From Isohypsibius dastychi (lineage: Eukaryota > Tardigrada > Eutardigrada > Parachela > Isohypsibiidae), in assembly GCA_034696485.1 (NCBI GenBank), contig JAQIWT010000312.1, positions 1 to 23,813 on the forward strand: DNA of 23,813 nt, given 5' to 3'. Positions 12,501 to 20,848 of the stretch are shown one piece after another. The stretch's first letter is position 1; every line of letters begins with the position of its first letter. The notes under the pieces were generated by a model. That model was given only the letters and a program-made list of their open reading frames with translations. It had not been told where the DNA came from and searched no databases. The position numbers were made by a program, and so were the translations under genes.

Positions 12501-12674
12501 TGCCACCTCGTGAGAGGATCCGAAAGAGATTTCGTCAATGACTACCTGGGCGAAAACAAACCTGGTCTTCAGTACACTGACACAAAAACCTTACTCGACG
12601 AAGCAGTGACACTTGGCAAAATTCTTCGTTACAAAAACGCAGCAGATTTTGAATCATATGGAGAAACATCGTAA
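3594..12674 (+). CDS. Large coiled-coil protein, ~1575 aa, unidentified
   Basis: I assembled sixteen exons with matching phases: 3594-3664, 3718-3958, 4011-4047, 4103-4220, 4285-4381, 4446-4561, 4615-4735, 5561-5813, 7434-8203, 8269-9330, 9414-9686, 9742-10177, 10246-10724, 11501-11575, 11634-11739 and 12202-12674. They total 4728 nt including the stop. The ATG at 3594 follows an in-frame stop at 3582. The product has a Ser/Arg-rich N-terminus (to about residue 104), coiled coil (about 105-350), a long disordered basic Ser/Thr-rich middle (exons 9-10, about 352-962), then coiled coil to the C-terminus. Cys pairs occur at CAVC (about 1351) and CPCC (about 1472), possibly metal-binding. I recognise no family; a centrosomal or ciliary scaffold is a guess from the PACRG and STPG neighbours. 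Exons 3-4 are the least certain (weak donor GTGCGG). Two further in-phase exons (11248-11304, 11354-11398) may exist. The longest intron (5814-7433) holds a foldback element. Confidence 0.85.
4748..4800. repeat. C-rich tandem duplication in an intron
   Basis: Two copies of the unit CCTGTATCTGATTTACC stand head to tail in the 825-nt intron 4736-5560. They are separated and followed by runs of 10 C (4766-4775) and 9 C (4792-4800). The rest of this intron shows no exon or repeat that I can support. Confidence 0.7.
6031..6039. other. Target-site duplication, left copy (GTTAATATT)
   Basis: The 9-mer GTTAATATT is repeated exactly and in the same orientation at 6811-6819, immediately outside the two inverted ends of the intronic foldback element. 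Confidence 0.75.
6040..6810. mobile_element. Foldback-type element in intron (771 bp)
   Basis: The element lies between exact 9-bp direct repeats. Its two ends are inverted: GTGCTTTGGGAG near 6049 on the left is mirrored by GTGCTTTCGAAG from the right end. Each arm is a degenerate minisatellite. The left arm (about 6050-6205) repeats TCGGAGTGCCATTT-like units and the right arm (about 6636-6790) repeats ACTCCGAAAATGGC, the reverse complement. The core holds an 8-bp stem (6220-6248), a second inverted pair (6317-6341 with 6500-6524) and a GC-rich hairpin near 6410-6442. No transposase frame is present. Terminal arms made of tandem repeats plus a 9-bp duplication are the defining traits of Drosophila FB elements; assignment to that group is by architecture, not sequence identity. 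The apparent ORFs here are repeat translations. Confidence 0.75.
6317..6524. repeat. Inner inverted repeat, 24/25 match
   Basis: CCACGGAGTGAGGA followed by TTCCGGCGGA-type sequence at 6317-6341 pairs with 6500-6524 with one mismatch. Weaker pairing continues inward to about 6360 and 6482 (TTTGCTTGG against CCAAGCGAAA). It could be the ends of a smaller element nested in the core of the foldback element. I found no target duplication for it. Confidence 0.6.
6811..6819. other. Target-site duplication, right copy (GTTAATATT)
   Basis: This is the exact direct copy of 6031-6039. The following AAC makes the right copy part of a short palindrome, GTTAATATTAAC, which is a coincidence to keep in mind when judging the duplication. 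Confidence 0.7.
6948..7022. repeat. Short degenerate repeat, TTTACTCGT units
   Basis: TTTACTCGT or close variants occur several times, and GGCATTTACTCGT occurs twice, in the right part of the large intron between the foldback element and exon 9. There is no evident function. Confidence 0.5.
10863..10874. repeat. 12-G homopolymer in intron
   Basis: This is an uninterrupted run of 12 G in the 776-nt intron 10725-11500. It is one of eight long G or C runs in the window. Confidence 0.9.
10916..11000. repeat. Intronic hairpin with 19-bp perfect stem
   Basis: GTAATTTACTGGAAAACTC (10932-10950) is exactly complementary to 10968-10986, with a 17-nt loop. A 7-nt internal mismatch zone and a further 7-bp GTACACT/AGTGTAC stem extend it to about 84 nt. 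It could be a tiny foldback insertion or a precursor-type RNA hairpin. Nothing in the sequence decides between them. Confidence 0.7.
11854..11890. repeat. G-rich tract with local inverted repeat
   Basis: CCCCACT-cca-AGTGGGG forms a short stem, followed by GGT and a run of 15 G (11875-11889). It sits in the 462-nt intron 11740-12201. A G-quadruplex on the + strand is plausible. Confidence 0.7.
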
Positions 12675-13105
12675 TAATCCACAGCTCGGTATTCACTGAT
12701 CCAGTAAGGCTCGATGTTTGATGTTTCATCTCTTAGAAAACTATCAATTGTATCTACCGTAGTGATAATCAGGATATAAGACCAGTATGGTTTTGCTGAA
12801 AGACGGACTAAGCAGACACACAGAGATTTGGTTCCGATGTGATGTTTGCTCGACGAGCAAGAGTCGGTGACATGGTCTGACGTGCGTACGCGTCCTCGAG
12901 CTGATCGCGAGTAGCGGTTACCTTCGGTACAATCGGGAAATCCTGCAATGCAGCCACCGCCTAATGCTGCTCTGACATTAATCGGAGCGACGTTTTTCTC
13001 TCGGCACTCAGGAATGATGTTTTTGGTGTAATTCGTACACTTTGAAAACCGATTTCGGAAAGAAAGCTCCTGAAAAAGCTGGCAAAGACCACAGCCACGT
13101 TCCAT
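12629..13105 (-). CDS. Possible Cys-rich 158-aa protein (doubtful)
   Basis: This single open frame starts with ATG on the minus strand at 13105. It encodes a chain with about ten Cys, including GCGLC near the start and CIAGFPDC in the middle, and its last 15 codons run antisense to the final exon of the coiled-coil gene. The first 100 codons look protein-like (balanced composition, no low complexity), but the tail is probably not translated in this frame or is spliced. I see no signal peptide, membrane segment or known family. It would be tail-to-tail with the coiled-coil gene. It may be chance. Confidence 0.25.
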   Translation of the reverse strand: MERGCGLCQLFQELSFRNRFSKCTNYTKNIIPECREKNVAPINVRAALGGGCIAGFPDCTEGNRYSRSARGRVRTSDHVTDSCSSSKHHIGTKSLCVCLVRLSAKPYWSYILIITTVDTIDSFLRDETSNIEPYWISEYRAVDYYDVSPYDSKSAAFL

Positions 13106-13263
13106 TTAAGCAGCATTATGTCGACAGCCAGGAAGGAAACCCATCGTAAAATTGCAAGAATAATGAATAACGGCTGATGATTGTTGATGGCGCTAACGAT
13201 TTTGAGTAGCCCGTTCCCACCTCTTGTTTTGGTTTGTGTTTGCAGTGATACATCGGACTATAG

Positions 13264-14052
13264 ACAAAAATTGTTTTCTTTGACCAGTCGTATACCGAGA
13301 TTGTTGGTTCACCGATGGAAGATTTGGGTGCAAGAATGACGGAATACTTAGTCAGTAAATCAGGTAATCGGGTAAGAGAGCAAACCCCTGGAAGTTTCCA
13401 ACAATGTTTGTCCTATCGGTAATCAAATTGTCACCCAACACGTTTCGCTCCAAACTGGTACGTGAATAAGTGATTTAGGGGGCAGCACGACGACAACGGG
13501 GTTTAGAAAACAGCAAAACTCCCAACAACAGCTATTAACAATTAAACTACCAATAACGTCACAGCTAGATTAATATCCAGCCCGAAACGCGCAGTTTTGG
13601 AATCGAAGCAGCAATACTGTAGAACGTGATCAGACATGGTGTTGTCACTCGCTGTGTCAGTGGGCCGGGCTGAAAGTTGCGTCTGCTTGTCGGCGCCCAG
13701 AGTCAGATGTTCATCGGTTACATTCCCAGGTCATCCTGACTCAGCTCCTAATACAGTAAGGTACATCTTTCAAAAAACAAATGATGCTGGAATGCTGGAC
13801 AAACCTTTGCCTGATGAATCCCGTAAATACCCGCAAATAAGCGACTTTGAAACGATAGAATGCCGAGTGTAGACGAATTAGATTGTGATGTCAAATATTT
13901 GCCATTTCTGCCTCCAGGTCCTCGGGGTTGTTGGCAGTATTTCTTTTCCCAAGGATCTCCATAAGCTTCACTGGCATGAAAAATGGTTTGTCAGGAGTGC
14001 CATCGTTCTGTTCCACATCCTCGACTATAACATTCAATATGAAACAAGTTGA
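13264..14052 (+). CDS. Unidentified protein, probable exons
   Basis: Two 3' exons are fairly convincing: 13730-13866 and 13918-14052. They are joined across a 51-nt intron in phase 0, which is the standard size here. The joined chain runs through GMLDKPLPDE and DFETIECR to LHWHEKWFVR and ends NIQYETS, stop 14050-14052. Upstream there are two options. One is an exon 13264-13363 (contains SYTEIVGSPMEDLGARMTEY) spliced in phase 1 to 13730, giving at least 123 visible residues with the true N-terminus missing. The other is translation straight from an ATG at 13636, giving 121 aa. I do not recognise the protein. Aromatic and basic residues near the end (HWHEKWFVR) look conserved in type. It follows the coiled-coil gene on the same strand. 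Confidence 0.45.
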
Positions 14053-15013
14053 AATTCAGAGAGGACAAACTGAACGATTAACAACCGAAAAATGTGACGG
14101 ACGTGTACTGCATTCCGACACTGTTCGCAACGAACGAACTGGTTCTTTAACTGTGGAAAGGTGGGTTCAGCTTGAATGCCCACAAGTTCGGGCAGGGAAC
14201 AGTGCAACGTTTTAGAAGTGTTATAAGCCGCGGTCGAGTCTCAAACAGTATATACTGATTACTGATCATTGTAGATCAGCCGCCTCGAACACATTCAATT
14301 TACACGAACGGCCGAAAATATTTATTTTTGGCAAGAATTTTTGGTTATGATGCGAAGGGGTACTGGGAGAGGTAGAGGTGCTGAACAAGGACAGTAGGTC
14401 GTGAGTATCTGGTCGGGTGGTGGTAGGGGAGTTCAGTCCAATATATTTTGGAATTGCAGTTAAGCAAATTTTAGACTGCAGCACAAAAATGGGTTTGAAC
14501 TGCCATTCTTCTGAAAGAAGAGTTAAACAAGCACCTTCTCATTAGCGGTCTATCTCGGTCATTTTGACGTATCCAGATGAATCTCAGCACCATGAGCGAT
14601 GGGATTGTTTATCGCGGGGTTTTTGTCGTTTTAGGGTTAAAGCCAGTATCAGAAATCACGAGTTGCGAAATTTCTCACTCTTTTCGTTTTACAGTTTCAC
14701 AGAGGAAGCTGAGATTGAATTCATAGTTGATCGTGAACAAATAATTTGGATATATTCAGTTCTTTTTGAATACTTCGGATTTCAAGTTTTGTTTACTCTT
14801 TCATGGTGGTGACAGTTGATGACATTGGGCTGGCAACTGTCATCAAATGTCATCACCCGGGAACCATTCAAGCTGTATTCTTTTTAGGCTCAGCCTACCG
14901 ACAGAATCTTTCGTGGCCGAGGGTGGGGGGGGGGGGGCATATAGATCAGGCTTGAGTGGTGGTAGAGCACGGGTCAGGAAAGTATACAAAAACGTATAAA
15001 CCCAGAAATACAT
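14053..15013. other. Intergenic region with a near-palindrome and a G run
   Basis: No gene is supported. The region holds a near-perfect palindrome at 14804-14858 and a G tract (GGGT then 13 G, 14925-14937) preceded by GGCCGAG. That order resembles the right end of the hAT-like MITE (GCCGAG, then GGGGTGGGG...) and could be a relic of one terminus. The open frame at 14564-14812 has no ATG and is not called. Confidence 0.4.
14804..14858. repeat. Near-palindrome, ~25-bp arms
   Basis: GGTGGTGACAGTTGATGACA on the left reads, with three or four mismatches, as the reverse complement of 14833-14857 (TGTCATCAAATGTCATCACC). The loop is only a few bases. TGATGACA also recurs within each arm. Confidence 0.6.
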
Positions 15014-15225
15014 ACTCCATTCTGCCGATTAAGTGCGCCCCCTACAGAAGTGGCATGATCGGTACACCGTGCATTTCACAATGGCAGTGTGCCGTTTTGT
15101 ACATGCTTGGGACAGAAAGCGACAGCTACAGCGACCAACAGCGACAAAAACAAACAGCTATGAGCTTCCAGCACATCAGACAAGAAAGAGCTGCCAGCAT
15201 AAACTAATATATTCCAGCTACATAC

Positions 15226-15720
15226 AGCGACAAGTAGCGACAAACGGCGACCAGTGGCTACAAGCAGCGACGAATGGCGACAAGCAGCGACAGCCAGCTA
15301 CGAAGCAGCGACGAATGGAGACAGCCAGCGACAAGTGGAGACAGCCAGCGACAAGTGGAGACAAGCAGCGACAAGCAGTGACAGCCAGCGACAAGCAGCG
15401 ACAGCCAGATACAAGCTACGAGAGCCAGCGACAAGTGGAGACAACCAGCGACAAGTGGAGACAACAGCGACAGGTAGCGACAAAGTGGCGACATAACAGC
15501 GACAGCCAGCGACTAGTGGAGACAACCAGCGACAAAGTGGCGACATAACAGCGACAGCCAGCGACTAGTAGAGACAACCAGCGACAAAGTAGCGACAAAC
15601 CAGCGACAGCCAGCGACAAGTGGAGGCAACCAGCTACATCCAGCGACAAGTGAAGACAACCGGCGACAAGTGAAGACAACCAGCTGCGACAGCACGTCAT
15701 AAACAGATACACGCAGCGAC
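15226..15720. repeat. Minisatellite array, left arm (CAGCGACAAGTGGAGACAAC-type)
   Basis: Tandem, degenerate units combine CAGCGACAAG, TGGAGACAAC and GCGACAGCCAG. A sparser start is visible from about 15118. The unit structure is mixed 10/20-mer rather than strict, and most copies keep the AGCGACA core. Confidence 0.85.
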
Positions 15721-15777
15721 AAAATAGGCAGACAGAATCGCAGCGTTTCACGTTTTATGTGAATTATAAATTTAAAG

Positions 15778-16170
15778 CTGTCGCTGTTTTGTCTCCACTT
15801 GTCGGTACCTATCGCTGATTTGTCCCCACTTGTCGCTAGCTCTCGCTGGTTTGTCTCCAGTTGTCGCAACCTGTCGCTGTTGTCTCCACGTGTCGCTGGT
15901 TTGTCTCCACTTGTCGCTAGCTGTCGCTGGTTGTCTCCACGTGTCGCTGGTTTGTCTCCACTTGTCGCTGTTTTATCTCCACTTGTCGCTAGTTGTCGCT
16001 GGTTTGTCTCCAGTTGTCGCTACCTGTCGCTGTTGTCTCCACTTGTCGCTAGCTGTCGCTGGCTGCCTCCATTCGTCGCTGCTTCGTAGCTGGCTCTCGC
16101 AGCTTGTAGCTGCTTGTCGCTGGCTGTCGCTGGCTGTCGCTGCTTGTCGCTGGTAGTCGCTGCGCTGCAG
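15778..16170. repeat. Minisatellite array, right arm (TGTCGCTGGTTGTCTCCAC-type)
   Basis: These are the same units as 15226-15720 in opposite orientation: TTGTCGCT, GGTTTGTCTCCA and GCTGTCGCTGG. The two arms pair over several hundred bases. The spacer between them is AT-rich and unique. Confidence 0.85.
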
Positions 16171-16216
16171 ACAGCGACGAGTTTATAGAAAAGTGTACGG
16201 ATCGTGCCATATCTAG

Positions 16217-16323
16217 CCCCCTTTTCGCTGCGCCAGTTGGCCCACCAAGCGCGCAGCCAGAGGGTACACCCGCGGCTTACACACAGTGTGTGTGGTGAGC
16301 CGCTCGACACAGCGAAAAGGGGG
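16217..16323. mobile_element. Tiny nested insertion with 14-bp TIRs
   Basis: CCCCCTTTTCGCTG (16217-16230) and its exact complement (16310-16323) bound about 107 bp that interrupt the right terminal repeat of the large foldback element. The matching point in the left terminal repeat (15038-15046) is uninterrupted. The interior folds further (GGCTTACACAC against GTGTGGTGAGCC). Confidence 0.65.
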
Positions 16324-16347
16324 TGCACTTAATTGGCAGAATGGAGT

Positions 16348-16711
16348 TATGCATAAACTACTACCCAACCCAACCCAACAACGCAATGCACCCTCACCCA
16401 TGTCAACCAGCCCAAGGTTCGTAACCCACCCAGTCCAATCCTACCCACACACCTGACCCAACCCAGCCGACACAATCCAACCAACCCACCACAACCCAAC
16501 CTAAACAAGCTAAGCCAACCGAGCCAACCCACTTCGTAACACCGGAAATGACAATTTTCGACGGGAAGACCTTATCTCACCCATAGGTCGCAGGGGGGGG
16601 GGGGGGGTGGGGGAGATAGTATGCGAACCGAAGGTGGATCGCTTCGGAAAGCGATCCGACAAGTCTTTTTCCGTGACGTTTCATATTCAAAGCGTTGAAT
16701 AATTACCTCAG
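16348..16711. other. AACCC-rich spacer, G run and short hairpin
   Basis: From about 16362 to 16535 the sequence is a degenerate CCAACCC/AACCCA repeat. It is followed by 15 G (16593-16607) and a 9-bp stem GGATCGCTT-cgga-AAGCGATCC (16636-16657). No gene is visible. A final SLC44 exon, if one exists, was looked for here on the minus strand and not found. Confidence 0.6.
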
Positions 16712-19700
16712 TTATGAGCGGATACCTAAGCTGAACTTACGAAAGCAGAGAAACAGGGTATCGATAGCCATTTCGTACACGTCGAAGAAAACCGAGGCTA
16801 TGACGTAACTTCCCAAGCAAATGACCTGACAGAAAGAATATTTCGAATGCCATGCAATTGACCTGAAATTATTTACTATAATCGGAACGTAGATATGATG
16901 CACAAATGGGATGTAGCTTTCTGTGCCCGGGAGCTTCCGCGTATAAAACGCCAGACTTAATAGTCCAAGTGCTGCTACGATACTCAGTTTGCCCATGAGA
17001 ATCAAAAAGTCCATGACACTGTCGAGTACGACAACCCTGAAAGAAAATTAATGGGTTCATCTTTTACTCGCACCCAAAGAAGACTGACCGAACAATGTTT
17101 CGCAGCAAAAGGTAAAAGACATCCTTCGCTGCTGTGCAGAAGTTTTTTCCATAAATCGCGGTCTGTTAAAAACAAGTGCGGTTGCTCTCATTAAATAAGC
17201 GAGAGACTGCCGCATGCAAACGAGGAATAAGACACTGGGACACAGTTGGACTCACCATGATATATGCGTTCTCGTTGATGAATTTTAAGAATTTCTCAAG
17301 ACACCAAAAGCAACAGGATAGCATTCTAGGAGAAGATGTTGCAATTTAAAATAGAAGACACGTGCTTATCAGTCTTACTTCAGTAGGTAAACCGCTGCAG
17401 GATGATGGATGTGCTTCAGCTTCCTGTGAATGTATGTGATGACATAACGGATGATTCGGACGATGGTAATAATCAAGGAACCAAAGGCAATGGTTCCAAG
17501 ATGATATCTAATCGTGACCAGATGTGAGGGATCGGAGCAAGAAATGACAGAATACAACCTCACCTACATGCACGCTTGAGAGAATAGTAGATTGGATGAT
17601 TGGGCATCTCCTTTTCTTTGTCCCATGTCCAGTAGTAGGAGGCAAATGCTCCCGCTAACGTTATCTCGCCAAGTGCTCCAACAAAAAACATTGACCACAC
17701 CATGATGAACAAATTATATGCTTGTAGAGTCGGGATAATCCTAGCAGAGACGACAGTTATATGTCACCATAAGCGGCTATGGACTGCAGCTCACGATATG
17801 TTTTCGTAATACTGGAAAACACATGATGCGGATGATAAATCACCAGAGTTGTTGGAAATGGCCTTTAAACAAATCGTCATTGATAATCAAGAGATATTAC
17901 CAATGACGGTTTACCAACGGGTTGCACAATTCCGAACTATAATTTTCTTTTTGTGCGATGTTCGTCAAATTCGAATGCTGGACATTACCCACAGGATGTC
18001 CGGTTGATTGAAGGTAACTGAAAAACTATTCACAGCTACGTACATCATCCATTGACGAGTGAAACTCACAATGCTGTGAGAGTTCCCGTTCCCACAACGA
18101 TGCATTGTAGAACAAAGGGTACAAGTGGAAAAAACAATGCTGATGGGATAGTGCTCACGCATCTGCAACCTTGCTTTGGTCGACTAGTTTGCTTTTACAT
18201 AATTAGAGCTGTGAATACCTTGAACCTTCTTCGAGCAAAGCGATAGCAATCGAAATACGACTCTGCAGAAAGCATACTGTGAGAAGGAAGAAGAGGAGAA
18301 CAATGCAGAGGAAAATGCCTGGAAGAAATAACGTTAAAACATACGAAAATGTGATCGTAGCAATGGTTGACATGCGTAACTGGCGGAAATAGAAATGTCA
18401 TCGAGCCTCAAAACGTTTTTTCCGACAGGTAAATATTTTCAAACTCGATAAGGATTGCCAAGATGCGGCAGTGAAACAGAATATATGTTGTTCGTCTAAT
18501 TTGTTCATTTCTCACTGAAAGTCATCCATGTGGCAGGACTGGCGAAATAGCTGGTCAGGTCCATAGTGAGCACGAAACCATCGTCCGATTCGGGAGCCCT
18601 TTTCAGTTCCATGTACATTGAAATGCACCAATATGTCGCTAGATGCGATGGTTAACAGACAGAGCAACAGACTCAGCATACACTTCCTACCGTAGCATAG
18701 CGTCGCACAAGTTCCAAAGATTGCAGACCAGATGAGGTACACTGCTATCCACCGTAGTGCTTCGATCCAAAGGAGTGAAAGTATAATGGCCATTGCATAG
18801 CCCCTGTTATTTCAAAATTTGAACTCATTAAATGTACAAAGGTATCTGTTGAAAAATTTGAACTAGCGAGGCTTCTCAGGAAGAGAAACCAGTGGGTAAA
18901 AAAAGAGGATTTAGTTCAGACGGCTATCTTAGCTGACAAAACTGTACGGTTTTTCGATAAGACAACAGAAATCTTGTCGGGCACATGCGTCAAGCGTTAT
19001 GGTCAAACGACCTCCTGTCAATATCGGACATCCCCAAAAGTACGATGGTTCGACGTTTCAGGGGGCAACCTCATGACCGTAACAACCCCATTCTGTTGGT
19101 CGACATAGAAAACAATGAAAACTGAGTATTAAGCAAGCCTATCTGCGTTCGTATTCGTAACCGGGCAAAAAAAATGAGCGTATTGAAACCAAATTTCATT
19201 GGTCCTTCGGTTTCCAGCTGACGTGTTCGCCTATTAAATTCTGTAGCCACAGTATTTGCCGGAGCGCAATGTCAAGCCATAGCGTATAGTCCAGCCATAG
19301 CGTATAGCTCCGCGGCTGCTGTTATCAATAAGCCGTTTCACGACATTACGGGGGACTTTATAGCGTCCTCATAATTATGAGTCGCGCTTTTACCTTATTC
19401 TCGGTAATCAAAGTTGGCGCGGATATGATGATGATGTCAATTCGTTCAGGCTGAGCGCAACCCCGCAGCTATCTGCACAGGCTGGTAAAACTGTCTAATA
19501 CCAGTAAGAAACCACCACTATCGACCAAATGTATGTCTTGACAATCGTTCGCTTAACTTGAAAGGCTGTTGAAAATCATTAGCTCGCGGATGGCTAATGG
19601 ACTTACATGATCAGGATCGGCCAGCTGTTTATGATATCTTGAAAGGCGTTGTTGAAGAATAGCTGGACATTAAGGAAAGCCTTGAGCCAGCCGCTTCCTT

Positions 19701-20848
19701 TAAACATGTCCTCTGCCGTGAATGTCTTATCATCGACTGTGACGTTGTTTCGGCTGTTGTTTCCCGATCCAAGAATTTTTTTGATCTCGCCTTCCTGAGT
19801 AAGTTGAATGCCTGGAAAACAGCGACTGCCAATTGCACCACTTGGAAAGTAGTAGGAAGCACATTTCTTTCTAGAGACAAGGGCTGAAAGATGCTGCAAT
19901 GGACATCGAATGTGAGAATCAAGTGCTCTTGCATACAGAGCTCACATCACCCCATAAGACGTGATCGTAGTCTTGTTGACTTGTTCCACACAAATGAGCC
20001 GCGATCCATTGATTTGAACTTGTTCAAAATTCCTTGGCATGTATTCCATGTACGAAAAAAATTCGTCGGGACACTTTCCAACGCAGACTGTGGTTGTTGT
20101 GCACCCAGTTATAACAGTGGTTGGCAGCAAACACTGGGTAAGGTCAAAATAAAATAAATTCGGCCGATCTCTACCGTGAGCAGTACAATCAGTTCATGAA
20201 TTCTGTAACCAGACTATGACTTACGAAGCGTCCCCAACGCCGCAAATCACGCCGTTAGAATCAGTCGGATTCAGCGTGCGCGCCAAATCCCCACTCGCAA
20301 ATGCTGTGTAAAAATAACCGTTCTGATCACCGATTTTTTGAAATCATACTTTCTAGGTAGCCTACCGAAGTATCCCACTCCGAGGCGCACAACAACACAC
20401 ACAATGAATAATGCCAAAAAAGTCACATCCGTACAACTCCTGAAACAGAAGCGGCTCAGTGCGTGACCTGTTTCTTGTACGTACTATATACCTGTTCCCG
20501 ATCGGACCTTCGAATTCGGGATCATACGGACGAGGTACCCCTGTAAGACGGGTAAACACGTACACCTTCGTGCCGCAAAAGTGATTGTTGGGGCACCAAC
20601 CAACCAAACTTGGACTCGTCTGACTCTGCCTGATCACCTGACCGATCTTCCGAACTGCCGTCTGTCACAGTGACTGGGGCATTCGAATTTGATTTTTGAA
20701 ATTGTTCATGCCGTTCGTGGGCATGGGGGTGTTCCTTTTCGTAGTCCGTTTGACGCAGTGCTGTTTGCCCTTCGCTTGCGTTTTTTGCAGAGGTCCCACC
20801 AAGAGACGTTTGTTGTTTCCCATTCGTCTTTCTCAATGTGAGCCTCAT
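16712..20848 (-). CDS. SLC44: Choline transporter-like protein (SLC44 family)
   Basis: SLC44/CTL proteins are multi-pass carriers of choline and related amines in plasma, mitochondrial or lysosomal membranes. Eighteen exons join in phase: 20848-20605, 20540-20492, 20439-20366, 20303-20225, 20170-19951, 19893-19607, 18803-18691, 18638-18516, 18318-18219, 18162-18070, 18017-17915, 17862-17795, 17740-17564, 17507-17379, 17325-17256, 17162-17089, 17036-16877 and 16825-16741. That gives 749 aa. Hallmarks in order are a polar cytosolic N-terminus (about 80 aa), [70 protein letters not shown], an N-glycosylation-rich loop, [50 protein letters not shown] and the terminal [10 protein letters not shown]. 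After 16741 the frame reads on to TAA at 16714-16712, but GTAAGT there looks like a donor. The usual polar tail after LFLCF (about 40 aa) is therefore short or in an unseen exon. Member number within the family is not assigned. Confidence 0.95.
18804..19606. other. Long SLC44 intron (803 nt)
   Basis: This is the only long intron in the SLC44 gene. It contains a 17-bp tandem duplication of CCAGCCATAGCGTATAG-like sequence at about 19272-19308. I see no further transposon ends and no hidden exon. Confidence 0.5.

Larger units (their letters stand above)
15014..16347. mobile_element. Large foldback-like element (1334 bp)
   Basis: The outer 30 bp are inverted with two mismatches (ACTCCATTCTGCC at 15014; its complement GGCAGAATGGAGT ends at 16347). 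Inverted similarity resumes inside at 15050-15066 (TGGCATGATCGGTACAC) and 16196-16212 (15 of 17). Inside lie two opposed minisatellite arrays that are reverse complements of each other, separated by a spacer of about 57 bp. The whole would fold into a hairpin hundreds of base pairs long. No transposase is present, and all open frames here are repeat translations. I found no convincing target duplication. The architecture equals that of the element at 6040-6810, but the repeat unit is unrelated. Confidence 0.7.

Noticed and set aside
13810-13830. CTGATGA as a hammerhead ribozyme core
   Set aside because: The required GAAA box and flanking stems are absent nearby, and the position is inside a probable exon.
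15033-16156. Several open frames on both strands with SDKWRQ- or SPLVAG-type repeats
   Set aside because: They are translations of the minisatellite arrays in the foldback-like element. Frames are open because the unit lacks stops, and all three frames on both strands behave alike.
15226-16170. CRISPR-like array
   Set aside because: Units are short, degenerate and contiguous without unique spacers, and the DNA is clearly eukaryotic.
16362-16535. Interstitial telomere repeat
   Set aside because: Units are degenerate AACCC/CCAACCC, not CCCTAA or another standard telomere repeat in regular register.
20541-20566. Alternative 25-nt intron in SLC44 between HEG and VPRPYDP
   Set aside because: It is in phase but far below the 51-nt minimum seen elsewhere. 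The 64-nt intron 20604-20541 gives [12 protein letters not shown], which matches the family.
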